DNA of 64,000 bases, taken from assembly GCA_024138015.1 (NCBI GenBank), contig JAMXBB010000009.1, positions 39,616,344 through 39,680,343 of the forward strand, in the 5' to 3' direction. Origin of the DNA: Lumnitzera littorea (lineage: Eukaryota > Streptophyta > Magnoliopsida > Myrtales > Combretaceae). Both the position numbers and the translations under genes were made by a program. Below, piece by piece: positions 11,641-26,400 of this stretch; the first letter of the stretch is position 1, and every line of letters starts with the position of its first letter. Below the pieces are notes generated by a model. It was not told where the DNA came from and made no database searches. It was given only the letters and a program-made list of their open reading frames with translations.

Positions 11641-13441
11641 GAAAATACAAAAAAGTAGAAAATTTAGAAATAAACAAAAAAAAGAAGTAGAAATTTATTA
11701 GAAAAAGAAAAAAAAAGTGAGATAGTTAAAATAAGAGTAAGAAATTTTAAAGGCTCTAGAACTTTTCTAAACCTTAAAATAATGAAAATAACAAAGGGGA
11801 TTTTGCGCCTAAACTTAAATTTAAATCTAATCTAAACTAACCAAGTCCATATATACAATTTAATTGCATACATAGATAAGGCATAGGCCAATGGCTTATT
11901 GGTACTATACTTTGACTTGACATTACACTTGACATGGAGATCTTGCGTTCGAATCTCACCAAATTTCCACCAAACATACCTGTCACATGTTAAGATGTCA
12001 TTGTGCCACGTGTCTACTATGGACATGAGGCATTGCTTCATTTTAGCCACACGCTACCGTGGCACCATGTCAATACCTTCATCTACGTGGCATGGATGAC
12101 ACGTCAAGACATGTAGCATGATACCATTGAACAACATGGCTAATGTGGCATCATGTTAATGCCACGTCAACACCCCCTTTCCACCTCTTTCTCCCCCTTT
12201 CCTGCTCTTTCCCTTCTTTTCCTACGTGTACCTATCTTAGGCGACCATGTTTCAACCTATTTTTTATCCCCTTAACTTTACGATTTTGCCAAATTAATGG
12301 CACAATTGCAAACTGGACATAGGATAGTTCAAATGAACCCTTAATCTCATCTAGATTCAATCATTTATCAATTGAAATCGTAGTTTAAAGTTTTGAAAAA
12401 AAAATCATTTTCTATCCAAAGCCTTCTTCCCCAATTCAAGCTCATTAATGAAATTCGAAGATTCTTATAAGTATCTCCAAAAATCACGAGCCTCTATTAA
12501 CACCATTTGACCATCAATTGCCTAAAGATTACGAATTTTCTCTTTGAATTCAAAATTTAAGCCAATGAAACCTATTGGCTTAATGATACGAATTCATGGT
12601 GATTCATCACTTTCCTTGCTTAATTTGAGCTCCAACAGTATATATAAGAGCTCAAACAAGCATTCAAGAAGGAGCTTTCATCCCTAAACACAAAAACATT
12701 TACTCGAGCTCTTTCCCTCTCTAGCCGCGTCTCCCTTCCTTCTCTCTCTCTAACCTCTCTCTCCTTTCTCATTTCTAAGGCACGAAACAACTACAACTAA
12801 CCTCCTATCTCTTTGGGCAATCAAACTACACCATTCCCTTCGATCACTATAGCACCTAGCTTAGCCACTAAATACCTAGGGTTTCAACCAACCTCTACCA
12901 CCACAAAAACCACAACTTCGCCCATTAACAACCTAAACTAACACCATTACTGTGACCATCGTACTCAAAAACCTAAGACCTAAGTCCCCTTTCACCTTCA
13001 ATCACTAGCACATGGCCGAGCCACCACCACCACCAACTACTAATTTAAAAACACCACCAAAACCACCATCTCTGGCCAAGGAACTTGGCCTACCCCCTAC
13101 ATCCCCAATAAGAGCCTCATAAATCTACCTTCACCTAGTTGTTTATGTCACATGCCAGCTTAGCATGGAATGCACCATCATATAAGAATATTTGTCGAAA
13201 ACTTAACTCAACCTACTGATTTATCAAAAGACAACATTGTTTACATGATAAAGGAGTTTCTACATTGGAGTTCAGCCAGATATCCTATTACAACTTATGT
13301 ATATAACATAATATTTACATCAAAACATGAACCAACTTTTTCATTTATCATCTTCACAATAATAGGATTCCTGACTTAGTACAGGCTCCATGCAAAAGTC
13401 ACTAACTCCAACTCATGCTTTCAGTATATATCCCCCCCTAG
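11641..13441. other. Intergenic; promoter-like TATA and pyrimidine-rich tract
   Basis: A TATATAAGAGCTC box near 12,640 is followed by a CT-rich stretch (12,700-12,790) resembling a plant leader or an LTR R region. At 13,013 a 36-codon proline-rich frame opens (five consecutive CCA codons); I do not call it a gene. Several CACGTGTC / GACACGT words occur at 12,005-12,110. At 11,891-11,955 a TGGCTTATTGG and GCGTTCGAATCTC pair resembles tRNA A and B boxes but lacks a tRNA fold. Confidence 0.4.
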
Positions 13442-16436
13442 TGTTAGGCCCTTCATGATGTAGTTAATCTGAGGATAAAACATTTATTCCCCTTAGCTAC
13501 TAAAGCTAAGTGAGAGTAGATAACATACAACACAATATAAACAATATTATATATCATAATTGAAACATTTCAATTATAACTCATAAATTCAACTTCACAT
13601 ATGCATTTACCCAACTTGGCATTTACTACTAGCAATGAAGCATGCTATGCTCATGCACATAGCATGCATCAGTACCAATATCCTATGCCCTCCAATCTTC
13701 TTCAAGTTAGTCAACATAGCCGAGCATTTAGATGCAACGTCTAGGAACTTATGGGCAACAAGGACCCGTTTGGGAATAGGACCCCCACCAAATTGAACTA
13801 CACACTATAGTTTACCATTATCAAAAAGGGTAACAAAGAGCTACTTAAGAGTAGAAACCCTAACTTTGCTTTACAAAATTAGACTATAGTTCATCAAATC
13901 AAAGTGACAACATTGCCAAATTAGACCACACACTATAGTCTACCAAATTTGACTATCAAAATAGTCACAATGTTCAGGCAATGCAATATATATGCTTTCA
14001 AAAACTGAGTTCATGAAGTCATGCTTTTTCCATGATCACTTAGAAGTCTCATTTTGAAAGTTCTAACCTGTAGGTACCTTTTGTGACATGACATACCATA
14101 TCATGATTTGCAATAAAAACTCAAGTATATCGCTTAACACAATCAGTCTTTCAATTTTATTGAACCTAGTGATTTGATTCTAATTTTCGAACTCTCCCTA
14201 ACAAAATTCTAACATCTTACTTAGGATTTACTTAAGTGAACACCTAGAAGATTGAGTTAGTAATCACTCAACTTCTCTAGTTAGCATAATCATTTGTAAG
14301 CACAAATCATCACCTAACATAGAAGCATAATAGTTTAACCAGATATAGTTACTGTCATACAAAATCACTACATCAACATCTACTATAATAGCATATCAAT
14401 TCACCCAAGATATACTCATATTCAATCAACACTGCATCAAACAATATCAATGTTATGAGTAGCAATATATCTACTCCAAGCATGAGTTAGATCCACTTAC
14501 TTGGACTTAGTAATATTGCAAAATCCTAAGTTTCGTGATGTAGTTCTTCCTTACTTATCACACCTATGAAAATATAAATACAGTCTTCAAATCAAGTATA
14601 GGTTGAACTTGAACTATTATAAGCTTTCATTTCCATGTTTTTAAACTTCGTTTGATCGTATCTTACTCATTTATTATCTTATTTCAATAAACTTTATATC
14701 GCCATGATCGTTATTTTAAGTATTATTAATATATCTTAAGAATCAAGTCTATCAATATTATCAAAGTCTAAAAATACCCTTTTCTCACTATCAACTCAAT
14801 CGTATACTACCTTAATTCCATAATTAACCTGAATAAGCTTTAATACTAAACTAAAAACCCCAAAAATTATACTTTTCAAACTTGTCCAGCAACTCTTAAT
14901 ATAACCCAAAGGGTTCATTTGACATAAATTTCATAAATATTTTAATAGTATTAATTGTTATATTACATATAAAGCTAACATATAGTTTTATACTAGGAAA
15001 ATGCACAATAAATATTATATGAACCAATTTAATTTCACGAAAAATCCTATGGATTCAAAAAAATATGTAGTTTAATTATTGACCATCAATTATACTAACC
15101 TAGCTATTATCAATTTCTACAAAAATAATGGTTTTAGCTCAAAATTACGAAAAATTAAGGAAAATAAATAAATTTATGTGTGAGATAAAAATTAAATATT
15201 CCAAATATCATTATAAACATCTAGAAGTAAAAAAATGTAGGGCTCATTCATTAATTTAATCAAAAATTAATTATTTCAATAATTCGGTACAATTGGCAGT
15301 TTTATTCAAAATAATTATAAAAAATTGTAAAAAATAATATTTTCAAAAATTATTGTTACTAAAATTTAAGACATTATATAAGTATGTTATACAAAAATTT
15401 TGAGGTCAAAGTAACATTATTTAATATTTTGAAAAATTTATTTAAAATTTGTTTAAAAGAGGTATGTTCTTAAGCAAGTACCATAAATCAATGTTATTTT
15501 AAGAAAATAAAATTACCACATAAAATTACATGTAAAATAACCAAGTGAAACCAAATTTTATAATTTTCTAAACTAATTTGATATTTTTAGTGAATTAATA
15601 AAAATAAGGTAGTAAAATTTGACTCACCGATATACAGTACTCCAGCCAGCCTCTGGCCACCACCCTATGTTGGCTCACTTTCTCTCTCCTCCACAACTTT
15701 AAGTCCCAAGTGGCTTCTTGCCAGGTTGCCTATAGCCTTAGGAACTATAATTCACCATATTTTCCCACTATTTTCTTTTATTTTTTTCTAATTTTTTCGA
15801 ATTTTCTAAAATTATGTCCTTATATTTTCAGGTTCCTAAAATATTGTAAATGATGTTTGGAGTCCTATTTATAGGTTTTAGGATTTTTTGTATGTAAAAA
15901 GTAAAATTACACATATCAATTTCATATTTTCTGAGGTACCATGTATCATTCTCTAAATAATCAAGTGTTGACTCATTATTTTTAATTAATCCTAAGTTGA
16001 CACATCATTTAATGACTCATCCATTTAATTTTTTTATTAATTTTCCATTATTTTACCTAATTTTGATAATTCATTATTATTATATGTACATATTGGATAC
16101 ATATAATATATATCACATGCAAATACCTGTATATTATGTATAATTCAACTTCATTTATTATTTTTGAATGGTAATTAACTTATCTTTAATATCTCGCTAT
16201 ATCTAAAAGCTTAAATTTTACAATTATCAGTTTTATCGATAAATTGACTTTTTTTCTTAAATTAATATTTTTATATGGCTTATTTTAAGAAATCAACTTT
16301 ACTTAAATTACTTTATCTAACTTTTTTAACTTTATTATGAAGTTTAAAATTAAACGAATAACGTAGTCTAATACCCTAAATTTAGGGGCTTGGATCTTAG
16401 GATTATTAAACTGGCTCGAAATCTCGGAATATTACA
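13442..16436 (-). repeat. Degenerate LTR-like block, about 3 kb
   Basis: Read on the minus strand, it starts TGTAATATTCCGAGATTTCG at 16,436, has a TATA-like CCTATAAATAGG at 15,875-15,864 and ends GGGCCTAACA at 13,442. The length, the TATA placement about 560 bases from the TG end, and the following GC-richer stretch (15,620-15,740) parallel the solo LTR at 32,771-35,711. I found no matching 5-bp duplication (CCTAG against GTTTA), and the CTAAGTGAG landmark sits nearer the end than in the other copies, so a terminal deletion is likely. Confidence 0.4.
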
Positions 16437-18079
16437 GTTTAAGTACTTAAGACAGCCAAAATTGCCCCCTCACAACCACTACCTTCATCTCCCAAGTGTA
16501 ACCCAAATTCCACACTAAACCTAATCCAAATCCATGTCCGATCTAACTCAACAAATCGCTTTAGACTTGATCCGCATGCTACTTTGGTCCAACCCTCTTT
16601 GTTCACTTTGTATTTTTTTTTTATCTATTTCGCTATTTATTTATTTATCCTTTGTAAATTCCATTATAATTGTAACGAAAAAAAAAGAATAGAAAAGAAA
16701 AAAAAAAGAGAAAAGAAGAAGAAAAAAAAAGGGAAGAAGGATGAACATAGGAAAGTTAATTTCTTTTTTATATTTATTTTTCTCGGTTAGAATATAAAAA
16801 AAATATACAATAAATAATAAAAATAAAATAATTTCTTTACCACTTAGAAAACCACTTTTTAATAAAAATAAAATAAAATGGACATTTTCAAAATTAAGAC
16901 CTTTCTTAGAATTTTCAAAATAAACCATCCTTAAGACCCTTTAGAAATTTTCTTTAAATAAACTCAAACTGGGTCAAAAAGGTAAACCCGATCTTTTCAG
17001 AAATTAAAATTAACCTACTCACCTAAAGTTTTCATAAACAAACTACAAAAGTCTAATCCCAATTAATAAGTACATAAGCACTCACAACAATTACAGGGCA
17101 ACTTAAATTATGAAAAAACTTATTTCTCCACCTATTGTAAATAGTTACTCAATTTACCCTTTTTTGTAGATCCATTTCAATTTACTTAGTCACATGTGAT
17201 TATATATTATTTTTAATGGATATTTTTAAGATAAAATTAAAATTGAAAAGTTAAAAGGTGGTACCCATTAAAGGTTTAATAGGATAGCCTCTAGATCCAA
17301 AATCTTTAATTTTCAAGAGCTTTTATTCTTAAAATCAGTTTTTCAATAAACCAGTTATTAAGTTAAATCGATCCATCCAATCGATTTAACCTAACCCACT
17401 CTTTTTCCTTACTCCAGTCGGGTAGCAACTTCAAACAATTTTTCAAAAGAAAAACCATGTTTTGCTTAACTCTTAGTCAATGATTAATATTAAATAATTT
17501 AGGGTTTAATACTAATTGGTTTAAGGAAAATAAATATTAAAAACTAGGAAAAAATCAGGTTCAACATATATACATATATAATGATAGTTATACTATTTTG
17601 TGACCTATGATTTAATCCATTTTGAGAACTACAAAACTACATCTTTGTGTCGTAGTTATTATGTAAATGTATATGTGTGTGTGTATTTACATCTATAAAC
17701 AGTAGCCAGATAATTCAATATCATGTTAGGAATATAAATGAAGGGGAAAATGATGGGATTTAAATGAAAGGAAAGGAAAGGAAATGAATGGGTAGATAAT
17801 TTCATTTTTTTTATTTGGATATGTAGAAATAAAATTGAAAGGAAATAGGATGAAACATTTCATCTTAGTTATATCATGGACATGATAATAAGGAAATGAA
17901 TGGCCTAAAACTTTTTCTATTAGCAATACTTCTATAATTTCATACAACTTTCTATTCATTCCCATTACAAAAAAAAAAAAAAAAAAAATGAATTAAGCCT
18001 CAAAGTGGAAATGTTTTACTTCTTACCATCCGTTTCCAAAAATTTCACCTCTTATTTGAGTACCTAAAGTGGAAACATC
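16437..18079. other. Intergenic with homopolymer tracts
   Basis: AT-rich, with a 9-T run near 16,612, an A/G-rich tract at 16,675-16,740 and a 20-A run at 17,969-17,988. The stretch 17,716-17,968 has ATGAAAGG / CATTCCC words at its ends and might be an old MITE, but the ends do not pair convincingly. No gene is supported. Confidence 0.5.
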
Positions 18080-18520
18080 TGAGAGGTTGAACATTGAATA
18101 AGAAGGGATCAAAGGTCAAAAGGGTCAAATTAGAACCGAATCAAGGTCAAACTAAGGTCAATATATTAGAATGTGATTCGTACTTATTCATAAGGTAATA
18201 AAATTGTTCATATTCTCGAGATTTAAAAGTTAAAAGCTTTTTACAATTTATTTTTTATTTTTCTTGGATCTACATTTATTTTTTTAATAAATTGGTGCAT
18301 TTTCGAAAAATAAAATAAAATAAAATAGTGCATTCTAACCCGAAAAACTAGATTAGGTCCAAACAAAATCGGTTTGGAGTGTCCAAGATATCTAAGTCTA
18401 ACCAAAATCATTGTTAATGAGGCTTAAAAGGGTTACCTAAACCGACTTTATAGATGAATCAAATCAAACCATGTTGGATTGAATAGGTTAATCTAGATCT
18501 AATAATACTGAATATTTTTA
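18080..18520 (+). repeat. Dispersed repeat, copy 2 (empty site)
   Basis: Diverged direct copy of 10,440-11,640 without the two MITEs carried there. Useful as the unoccupied reference for both insertions. No coding frame. Confidence 0.5.
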
Positions 18521-19899
18521 CTCATTTCCAAAATTCTTTTTTACCATAAATTTTTCCGTTGCCAAATATATTGCATGCATTCTGAACAATTAGACGTGTT
18601 GCATTGAATATATAATTTTAAATGATTTTCAATATGATTCTACTCAATTTGCCACCAATTTAGCTTAATAACTTTTGGGTATAACATCGTATAACATACT
18701 GTTAATATAGCATAATATATGATAGCTATCTAATACTTGTAATGTGCTTATACAAACAAAAATGAAGTACAAGGTATAATTCATACAATAACACATGATA
18801 ATATAAAGTTATCCATCAATAATTATGTACTATTATTATTTATTAGATAAACAAATAAGTAAAATTATAAACAAAGGGAAGAAATCTCATAAGTTTTGTT
18901 TGTAGAAGACACAATCTTAACAATTCAATTTGAAAAGAAAATATTGTCGTATAAGTTTTAACCATTAATCTTCTTTAACTATTTAAAGGTTTAATATCTT
19001 TAAGTTATATCATCATTAATCGACAAATAAAATTCCTAAACCATTATACAAAATGCTTTTATTTTATATGACTATTTAATCATTTGATTCATAAAATGCT
19101 CCGTTTTTCATTGTCTTCATTTTGAATTTTTTTCTATTGAAAAACCATTTCTTTTAATCATGTATATAAAAGATATGTCCTTATGCAAAAATTGGCACCT
19201 ATAGAAAGGGTTGCGATCTTTACAAGATGTTTAATAATTTTTTCATGTCTTAATACAAAATAATACAACCTTTTCATTTCATTTAAGCGTGGAAAAAATC
19301 ATTAATACTCATTTATGACTAACTATAAAGTAAATTTATATAAACACACCATATTTATAACAGTTTATGAATACACAATATTAAACTATTAATCACGATA
19401 TTTATATACTCACATTACTAAACTATTAATCATGATAATTGCTTAAGTAAATCTATTGTTACTTATAACCTTGTACGTACTTTTAAGGTGCAATTCTTAT
19501 AATGACATGGGACTTTAACTAGTTAGAAATCAATTTTAAGAAAATTTATTTAAAACTTTAAAAGCATGTTAGTATTTTAATAGTTCTTTCATTTTTGAAT
19601 GGATGTTTTAAGGCAAGATCAAAAAGCTCTTGCACAACTTTTAGCTATCAAATGAAAAGGTTTCTTAGCTTTCTTAGTGTTACCTAGACTTGTTTGGACC
19701 TATAAAACCCAATCCTGGTACCTCTAAGATCATTCATTATATCAACATTAAAGTAAGGATAAGTCTAATTCAAAATTTTTAACATGTTTTTGCCTCACAA
19801 ACATAAACAAATCACAACATGAAAGAAGATCACTAACATGTGAAAATCACCAATTAAGCTTCATAATGTATAACAACTGCTCAGTATTCCTATAACATC
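18521..19899. other. Intergenic, nothing recognised
   Basis: AT-rich DNA. A short direct repeat (TATTAAACTATTAATCA / CATTACTAAACTATTAATCA) occurs at 19,378-19,432. No frame, RNA gene or transposon end could be supported. Confidence 0.55.
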
Positions 19900-22800
19900 A
19901 ACATGGCAGCATGTAAACCCTTAGTACATTCACCTGTGCAAGCATCAATGTGTTTTTACCTTACACAATCTATAACTTTGCTGTACATACAACATTTATC
20001 AATAAGATACTTAACCACTTGCTTCATATTTCTATGAAAACTTAGTAACTGACTATTCTGCCAACTCCTAATCAAGTCTCTGAAAACCTATATTATACTC
20101 TATTGTTGTGAATATTATAAGAAAACTCATCACCTACCTACCATTCCAATTCCGTAAAGATTGATTCTCCATATTACATTCTTCATAATCCAATTGGCAT
20201 ATATTATGTGAAAGTTCATCACCCACCTACCATTTAGTGCTCTTGAGGATTGATTCACCATATTACATTCTTCAGAAACCAACTAGCTAACTCGCCATAC
20301 TCAAATTAATGTATGCAAGTCCCAAAGCATCAATTACCCAGACAATAAGCCACCAACTGTAGCCTTAACTTGTATTTAACATATGCATGCTTTTAACCAT
20401 ACATTTACATACTAAATTAAATATTACATTATAGGACATACAAAGTGCATAATGGTCCTTAAATAGAAGTCTAATCCAAAAGCCAGAATACTACAATTTT
20501 GCTTCCTAGTGCTCTTAAACACCTATAATCCCCTAATAGCTTTAATACTTGAGATCAACGAAAAACCTCATCTCATATTCAAGTTGAGTGAGTATAACAA
20601 AACAAGTATAAATAAAGAATAATTCTACACTATATTACAATAAGACCACTGCTATCTTCCATAACAAAATAAGAATCCAACTAAGACACCATTTAGTCAT
20701 GCAATATGTGATGCAACGTAGATGTTCACTCATTTGATAGGTCCTTACTAATGTTAATTCTACTTTTCAAATCTTACAGTCTCCAAGGAATCAAACCAAG
20801 ATCTCCTTATGGTGGCTTTCACTCAATCCTTGCATAACATCACTAGACAAGCTCATAAAAGTATCCCTACCACAGAGGCAAGCACTAGCATTCACCAAAC
20901 GGGCACGCTCTAGTGTATCATAACACTAAGTTATAGTTAGGCGTTCTCTACCACATAAGCACATCCATCTCAATCATTCTAAGATTGTCACTGAACCACT
21001 TCCATCCAACAAAATGCATCCTACTCATTCACTTAGACATCTATCACTCAAGGGAGTGCATATGCAACAGATGTAACATCATATGGTAAAACTAGAACAC
21101 CTAGATTCATAACATATGGCTATATACATGTTCATAAGTATTCATATCACATAACTAATCAAGGAATAATATTTAACAATATTATGACCTAACTGTTACA
21201 CCAATATTGATAACATATAACAAAATCTAATTCACAAATACATATCACATTGCTATTTACAAAAACAACTAGATAACTATGAGATGGTTCAACTACAATA
21301 CAAGTACTTAAAACATATAGTAATATATCTAGCAATATGCATCATGATCTTAAGAGTTCATAATGCCAACATCATTAACCCAACTCATCATTCTATATAT
21401 AACACAATATGGTGTTTTCCATGATATTCGCATAAGTAAATCCATAGAGATAAATGAGTAGCCTATGCTATTTCAACTATGACGTAACACAACTCACCTT
21501 GTTAGACCAAATGATTATACCACACAAGCACTTGATCATTAATGCAATTAAATGAGCTGATGAAGGCAATATGCACAACAGCATTAACAATAGTATAAAT
21601 TATGTAAGGTTTTACTTTATGGATTCCTAATACCCATAAGTTCTTATACAAATTCAATGCTCTATGTGCTCAATACATTAGTTATTTCACAAACTTCTCA
21701 ACATGTTAAGATGTCAAACTTGTCAATTTAGCCATGATTACTAGAATACCTTTTTCATTTAAACGTTTGGTTGTATTTTGTTTGTAATTCCTTAATTAGT
21801 TTAGGATATATCTAAGTGTCAATCTTTTATCATTAATTCCTATTGAATCAAAACCAACCAATAGTTATTAATCCTAACACCGGTATAGAAATGCATAAAC
21901 ATTCAAATTATTATTAAACTACTTGCTATTTACCTAATTATACTCTTACATAACTAATGAGTGAACATTTACATAATATATAGTAATCTAATTTGATTAA
22001 TTCCATGAAAAATTCTATAAACTTAGAAAAATATGTGTTCCCAATTTAATTGTTACAATTGTTAAATTAGCTCATCACTTTGACTTTCTAAAATTACCAT
22101 TTAAGCCCTAAAATTGATCAAAATTATCATAATCTACCTATTGAACTAAATTTACACCAAAGATCAAAATCAACCACTTCATAATCATTAAGCTTCTAGA
22201 ATTCTAATAAATTAGCTTCATTAAAAGAATTATAGAAATCCATTAACTACCTTAAATTTCCAAAGCAGCTATAAAAATAATTCTAATAAATAGAAAATGA
22301 GCTACTAACTAAACTTTCTTATCATGTAAATTAAATAAAACATATCAAGAAGCTACACACCAAAAAACAACTTGAACTATTTCATTAAGCATTCCAAAAA
22401 TTAGATTGATTTCAATTCTAAACATTATGATTTGTTAAGGATCACATATAATTTGTGACATTTTCAATTAAAAAAAAATTATGACAAACTACACAAAAAA
22501 ATTATGCCAAAATTCATTTTTCTAGAATTATTTAAGCAAATATTACAATTTTAAAAAATTTTCAAAAATTAGCTAAAGATAGACCCTTATTGGTTCACAA
22601 TATTGTGGTGGCCACAAACCAACCCCACCATGTTAGCCAGCCCAGACATAAGCTCCTCCTTCAACCCCCAAAGCCATGTAACAATAAAGCTCCTCTAACC
22701 ACCTAAATTGCCACCAACCTAACCATGAAGCAATTTTTTTCCTATTTTCTTTTTCGTTTTTCTTTGATTTCTCCTTTTAACCACTTTTGAATCTTGCTAC

Positions 22801-22923
22801 TATACTTCTCTAAGATCATTTATGTTTGAATTGTGCAAGTTTCTAAATTTGAGGGTTAGTAGAATATGATGAGGTTCAAGAGGAAAGAAATTGATTTTTG
22901 TTGTTGGTAATAATTACTAAGAC
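19900..22923 (-). repeat. Possible LTR-like block, very degenerate
   Basis: The order of landmarks resembles the 3-kb LTR family: AAGTTGAGTGAGTATAAC near 20,580, a long AT-rich middle, then a GC-richer stretch (22,600-22,730) and a T-rich tract with CTTTTTCG words (22,735-22,790). Neither terminus is visible, and the right side is cut off by the MITE at 22,924. A direct repeat (AGTTCATCACCCACCTACCATT / ACTCATCACCTACCTACCATT) lies near 20,125 and 20,213. This assignment is an inference from layout only. Confidence 0.25.
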
Positions 22924-23370
22924 TAACGGCCTGTTTACATGGAGGTAATAAAGAGAGAAGATAGTAATTATTCCCTCACAACTATTTGTTACCTTATTTA
23001 CTAGAAAATTTAGTAAGGAATTTTAATTTCCATGAGCTTTCTTGCTCTCACTCCATTAGAAATAGTTATTACTAAGAAAAGGTGGAATTTTTATAGTAGG
23101 GATGAAAAGTTCAAATGATGTGATACTATAATCTCATTAATACTGCAATTAATGACCAAATAAGAGTAAACTAATATTTTTTTGTTGTTTTCATAACTAA
23201 ACACTACAGTTAATGAGGTGAAGTAAATACTACAATAAATACTCCTACAATAAAAAATTGAATGAATAAACACTAGAATGGTAGTGTTTAACCTATTCTT
23301 ATTAATAATCATTTACAAATCATAATTTTTATATTCTCCATCTATTCCATTCTAATAAGTAAACGGGTTA
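22924..23370. mobile_element. MITE candidate, about 450 bp
   Basis: The left end TAACGGCCTGTTTACATGG pairs with the right end (reverse complement TAACCCGTTTACTTATTAG). A GGCCTGTTTAC / GTAAACGGG pairing is common at ends of plant hAT and Harbinger MITEs. The interior is AT-rich with no transposase. The flanking duplication is not resolved (TAA/TTA at most). Confidence 0.45.
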
Positions 23371-23400
23371 TAAGTATGCCATTTTCATACTAACATAAGT

Positions 23401-26400
23401 CAATGTCATGATTTACACTTCAATTTTACTACTTTTTGTAATTATACACATAATGTTTTACTTTGTCTAACTATACATCCAATTAAAAATTTAGTTGTCA
23501 CCATCTACACTTCATTTAACTATAATTTATATCGTTAGTTCAATCAATATGATTAACTAATGAGGTAACTGCCTATGGCCTTAAGGAATTCGCTCAACTC
23601 TCTTAGGTGGCTACTAGCCACCACTGCAAATTGTGGGTCACAACCCACTATATAAGCCCTATAATTAAGAGTTTAGTGTCAAAACGTAAAATTTAAAGCG
23701 ATTAGGTAAGTTATTCGATCGACTCCAAATTTTACAATGAAGTTAGGAATATTAGTAAAAGTGATCACATAAGTTTAAATTTAGGAAAAATAAATAATTA
23801 ATTATTATAATATCAAATTATATATATATTACCCGTTATTTATCAAAAACGTATAAAATGAGTTTCGATAATTAAAAAATTGATAGACATAAATTATACG
23901 CACACTAAAAATCATAAAGTAATATAAATAATATTTAAGAGTACTTATTTGTACCACATATGTATTTACGTATAAGTAAACATAACCAAAATTACTTAAA
24001 ATATGCCAAAATAATACTAAATAATTAAGAAAAAATCAAGAACAATGTGAAAAAATGTAGAATTGTCCAAAAATGGGGCGTGGCACACTAGGCATGCAAG
24101 TTTGATAATTAACCAATCAAAATAATTTAGATACAAAGCAAAAAGAAAGAAGATAAGGGACAAATGGCATAAAGAAAATTCCCCTGGAACTCACTTTAGT
24201 GAATTAGGAAGCAAGAAAAATTAGAAAGAGATCAAAGAAAGAGAAGTAAGAAATTATACAAAAATTTGAAAAAATAGTGTGCAAATAGGGCATTAGGAGG
24301 GAAACCAAACCTGACAACCACTTGGAACAAAACGACCACCACCATTGGATAGTTGAACCCCTGCTTAGATTCGCCAAAATAGGGGGAACCATCGCTAGTG
24401 GCTAGAGACCAATCGAATAGTAAGTTCGAGTTTACCTTCCAATTTTATTTAATTTGTTAAAAATATTTAATAAATATGGAAAATTATGATATTCAGTATT
24501 TTGAGGTATTTTTGTATATAGATTTAGGACAAAAACATCAATTTAATAAAATTAAGTCCTAAGATATATAATGCTTAAGAAATCCTTAAATTCAAGCTAG
24601 TTTTCAATTTTGATTTAAATGACCTTAATAATGTAGTTTGACTTCAAAATTTTTATGTAAACTATTTAAGGTATTCATGATAGTGCTATGAAGAGTTTTT
24701 CTAAAAATTTATTTTCTAAAATTTTAGTTAATTTTTAGGCCCTAAATTCATCCATAAAAGGCAATTTATGGGCTTAATTTGGTGACTTAATGTTAATTTG
24801 TTGGAAATTTTGATTTAGTATGCAATTCTATCTTGAGATGTTAGTTGCTAATGTAAGATGGTATTTATGGAGTTTAGAGTGTTAGTTGTGTATATTATGC
24901 ATAATATGCAATAAATATGTGTGAATGAATAATAGGTAAAAGAGTATATTTAAGTTAATTTTATGGTTTAGGGTTAATTAGGTATAAATTTTGATTTATA
25001 ATATAATTATAAATCATGATATGTTATTTGGTGATGAAAGATGATATATGTAGTGTTAGAAATGTTAGATAAGTGATATAAGTGTAAATTATGTAATAAT
25101 AAATAATATGTGTATATAAGAATTAAATGGATGGAAAATATTAGGTCAAAATTAATAATATTATAATAGTAATAATATAAAATTAAACTGATATGGAATA
25201 AATATTTAGGTAATTATGTAAAAAATGTAAGTTAGTCTCGCATCGAGAGTAAATTCAATAGTTAAATTGAGAGTAAAGTATACCATACCAACCAAAATAT
25301 TAGCTAGGAGGTAAATATAAGATTTAGGATACCCAAATATAATTGGTTAAATTTTACATATTGGTTCGGAGGAATTCCTAAGGTTTATATACAAAAAAAC
25401 CATAACTAAAAATTGAATTAAAACCTAAATAGGAAACTAATTCAAGAACTAAATCCAGAGCTAGCCTAGAATAGATCAGTAACAAGTAATATATATAACT
25501 TGGATAATCGAATAAAATTATAATTTAAGCCTATATGTCATAAGGGTATAAATACTAAAAAAGTATTTATATTACAAGAATAAGCAAAGACAAGTTAAAC
25601 CTACAGCGAGTTGAGTGAGCAAGTCAAGGATTTTAAGTAAGTTGGGATCAATACATTGCTGTATCTTGGAGTACTATATTAAAATACTTGAAGGCTTAGG
25701 ATTGTGTTGTATGTGCTTATAAATAGTTGTTTGTGTGCATGCCTGTATGTCTCTAACTATTTGGTTGCAAACTGATGCCTTGCTATAGTAGTTGTTGTGA
25801 ATGGTATGGAGTGAAATTACTTGTTCACCTTAAATTGAGTTTAACCATATTAGACCTAATACCTTAATTATTCATGCATTTCAACTCTTTAGGGGATGAT
25901 AGGATTCTTTAATCAAATACGGATACCTTCGAAAAGGATAGCGTTGTAGCATAATGGTCCATTCTTCATCCTTAATCGAACTAAGTAACAGGAGAGAAGG
26001 TCACGGTATGGATGAGGGAAATGGTTTGAATGATAGTCATGGGGGGAACAGTATCTCCAGGCCATAAATCTAGGTTTGGTCATGAACTGTTGCATAATCA
26101 TTAAAACTTCTTAACTCAAATTAGAGCGAGTGAAATTACTTGAATTTCACAATGGACCAAACCATGTTGCATGATGGCATTTGCGTGTTACATTGCATTT
26201 AATTAATTGTTTGAGAACCTTGTTTGTGTTTATTATGTAGTCTTATGTCTCCATCTTGACTTACTGAGCTATTGGTTACTCATACCCTTATAGATTTTCT
26301 TGTAGGTGACAATTAATATACTGCATTATAATTATCTAAATGTTAGTACTCTATTGAAGAACTTTGGGGGAGTAAGAATAAATTGAAATATCAATAGTGT

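Noticed and set aside
11885..11960. tRNA-like A and B boxes (TGGCTTATTGG, GCGTTCGAATCTC)
   Set aside because: No cloverleaf, no acceptor stem and no poly-T end; at best a remnant of a tRNA-derived SINE.
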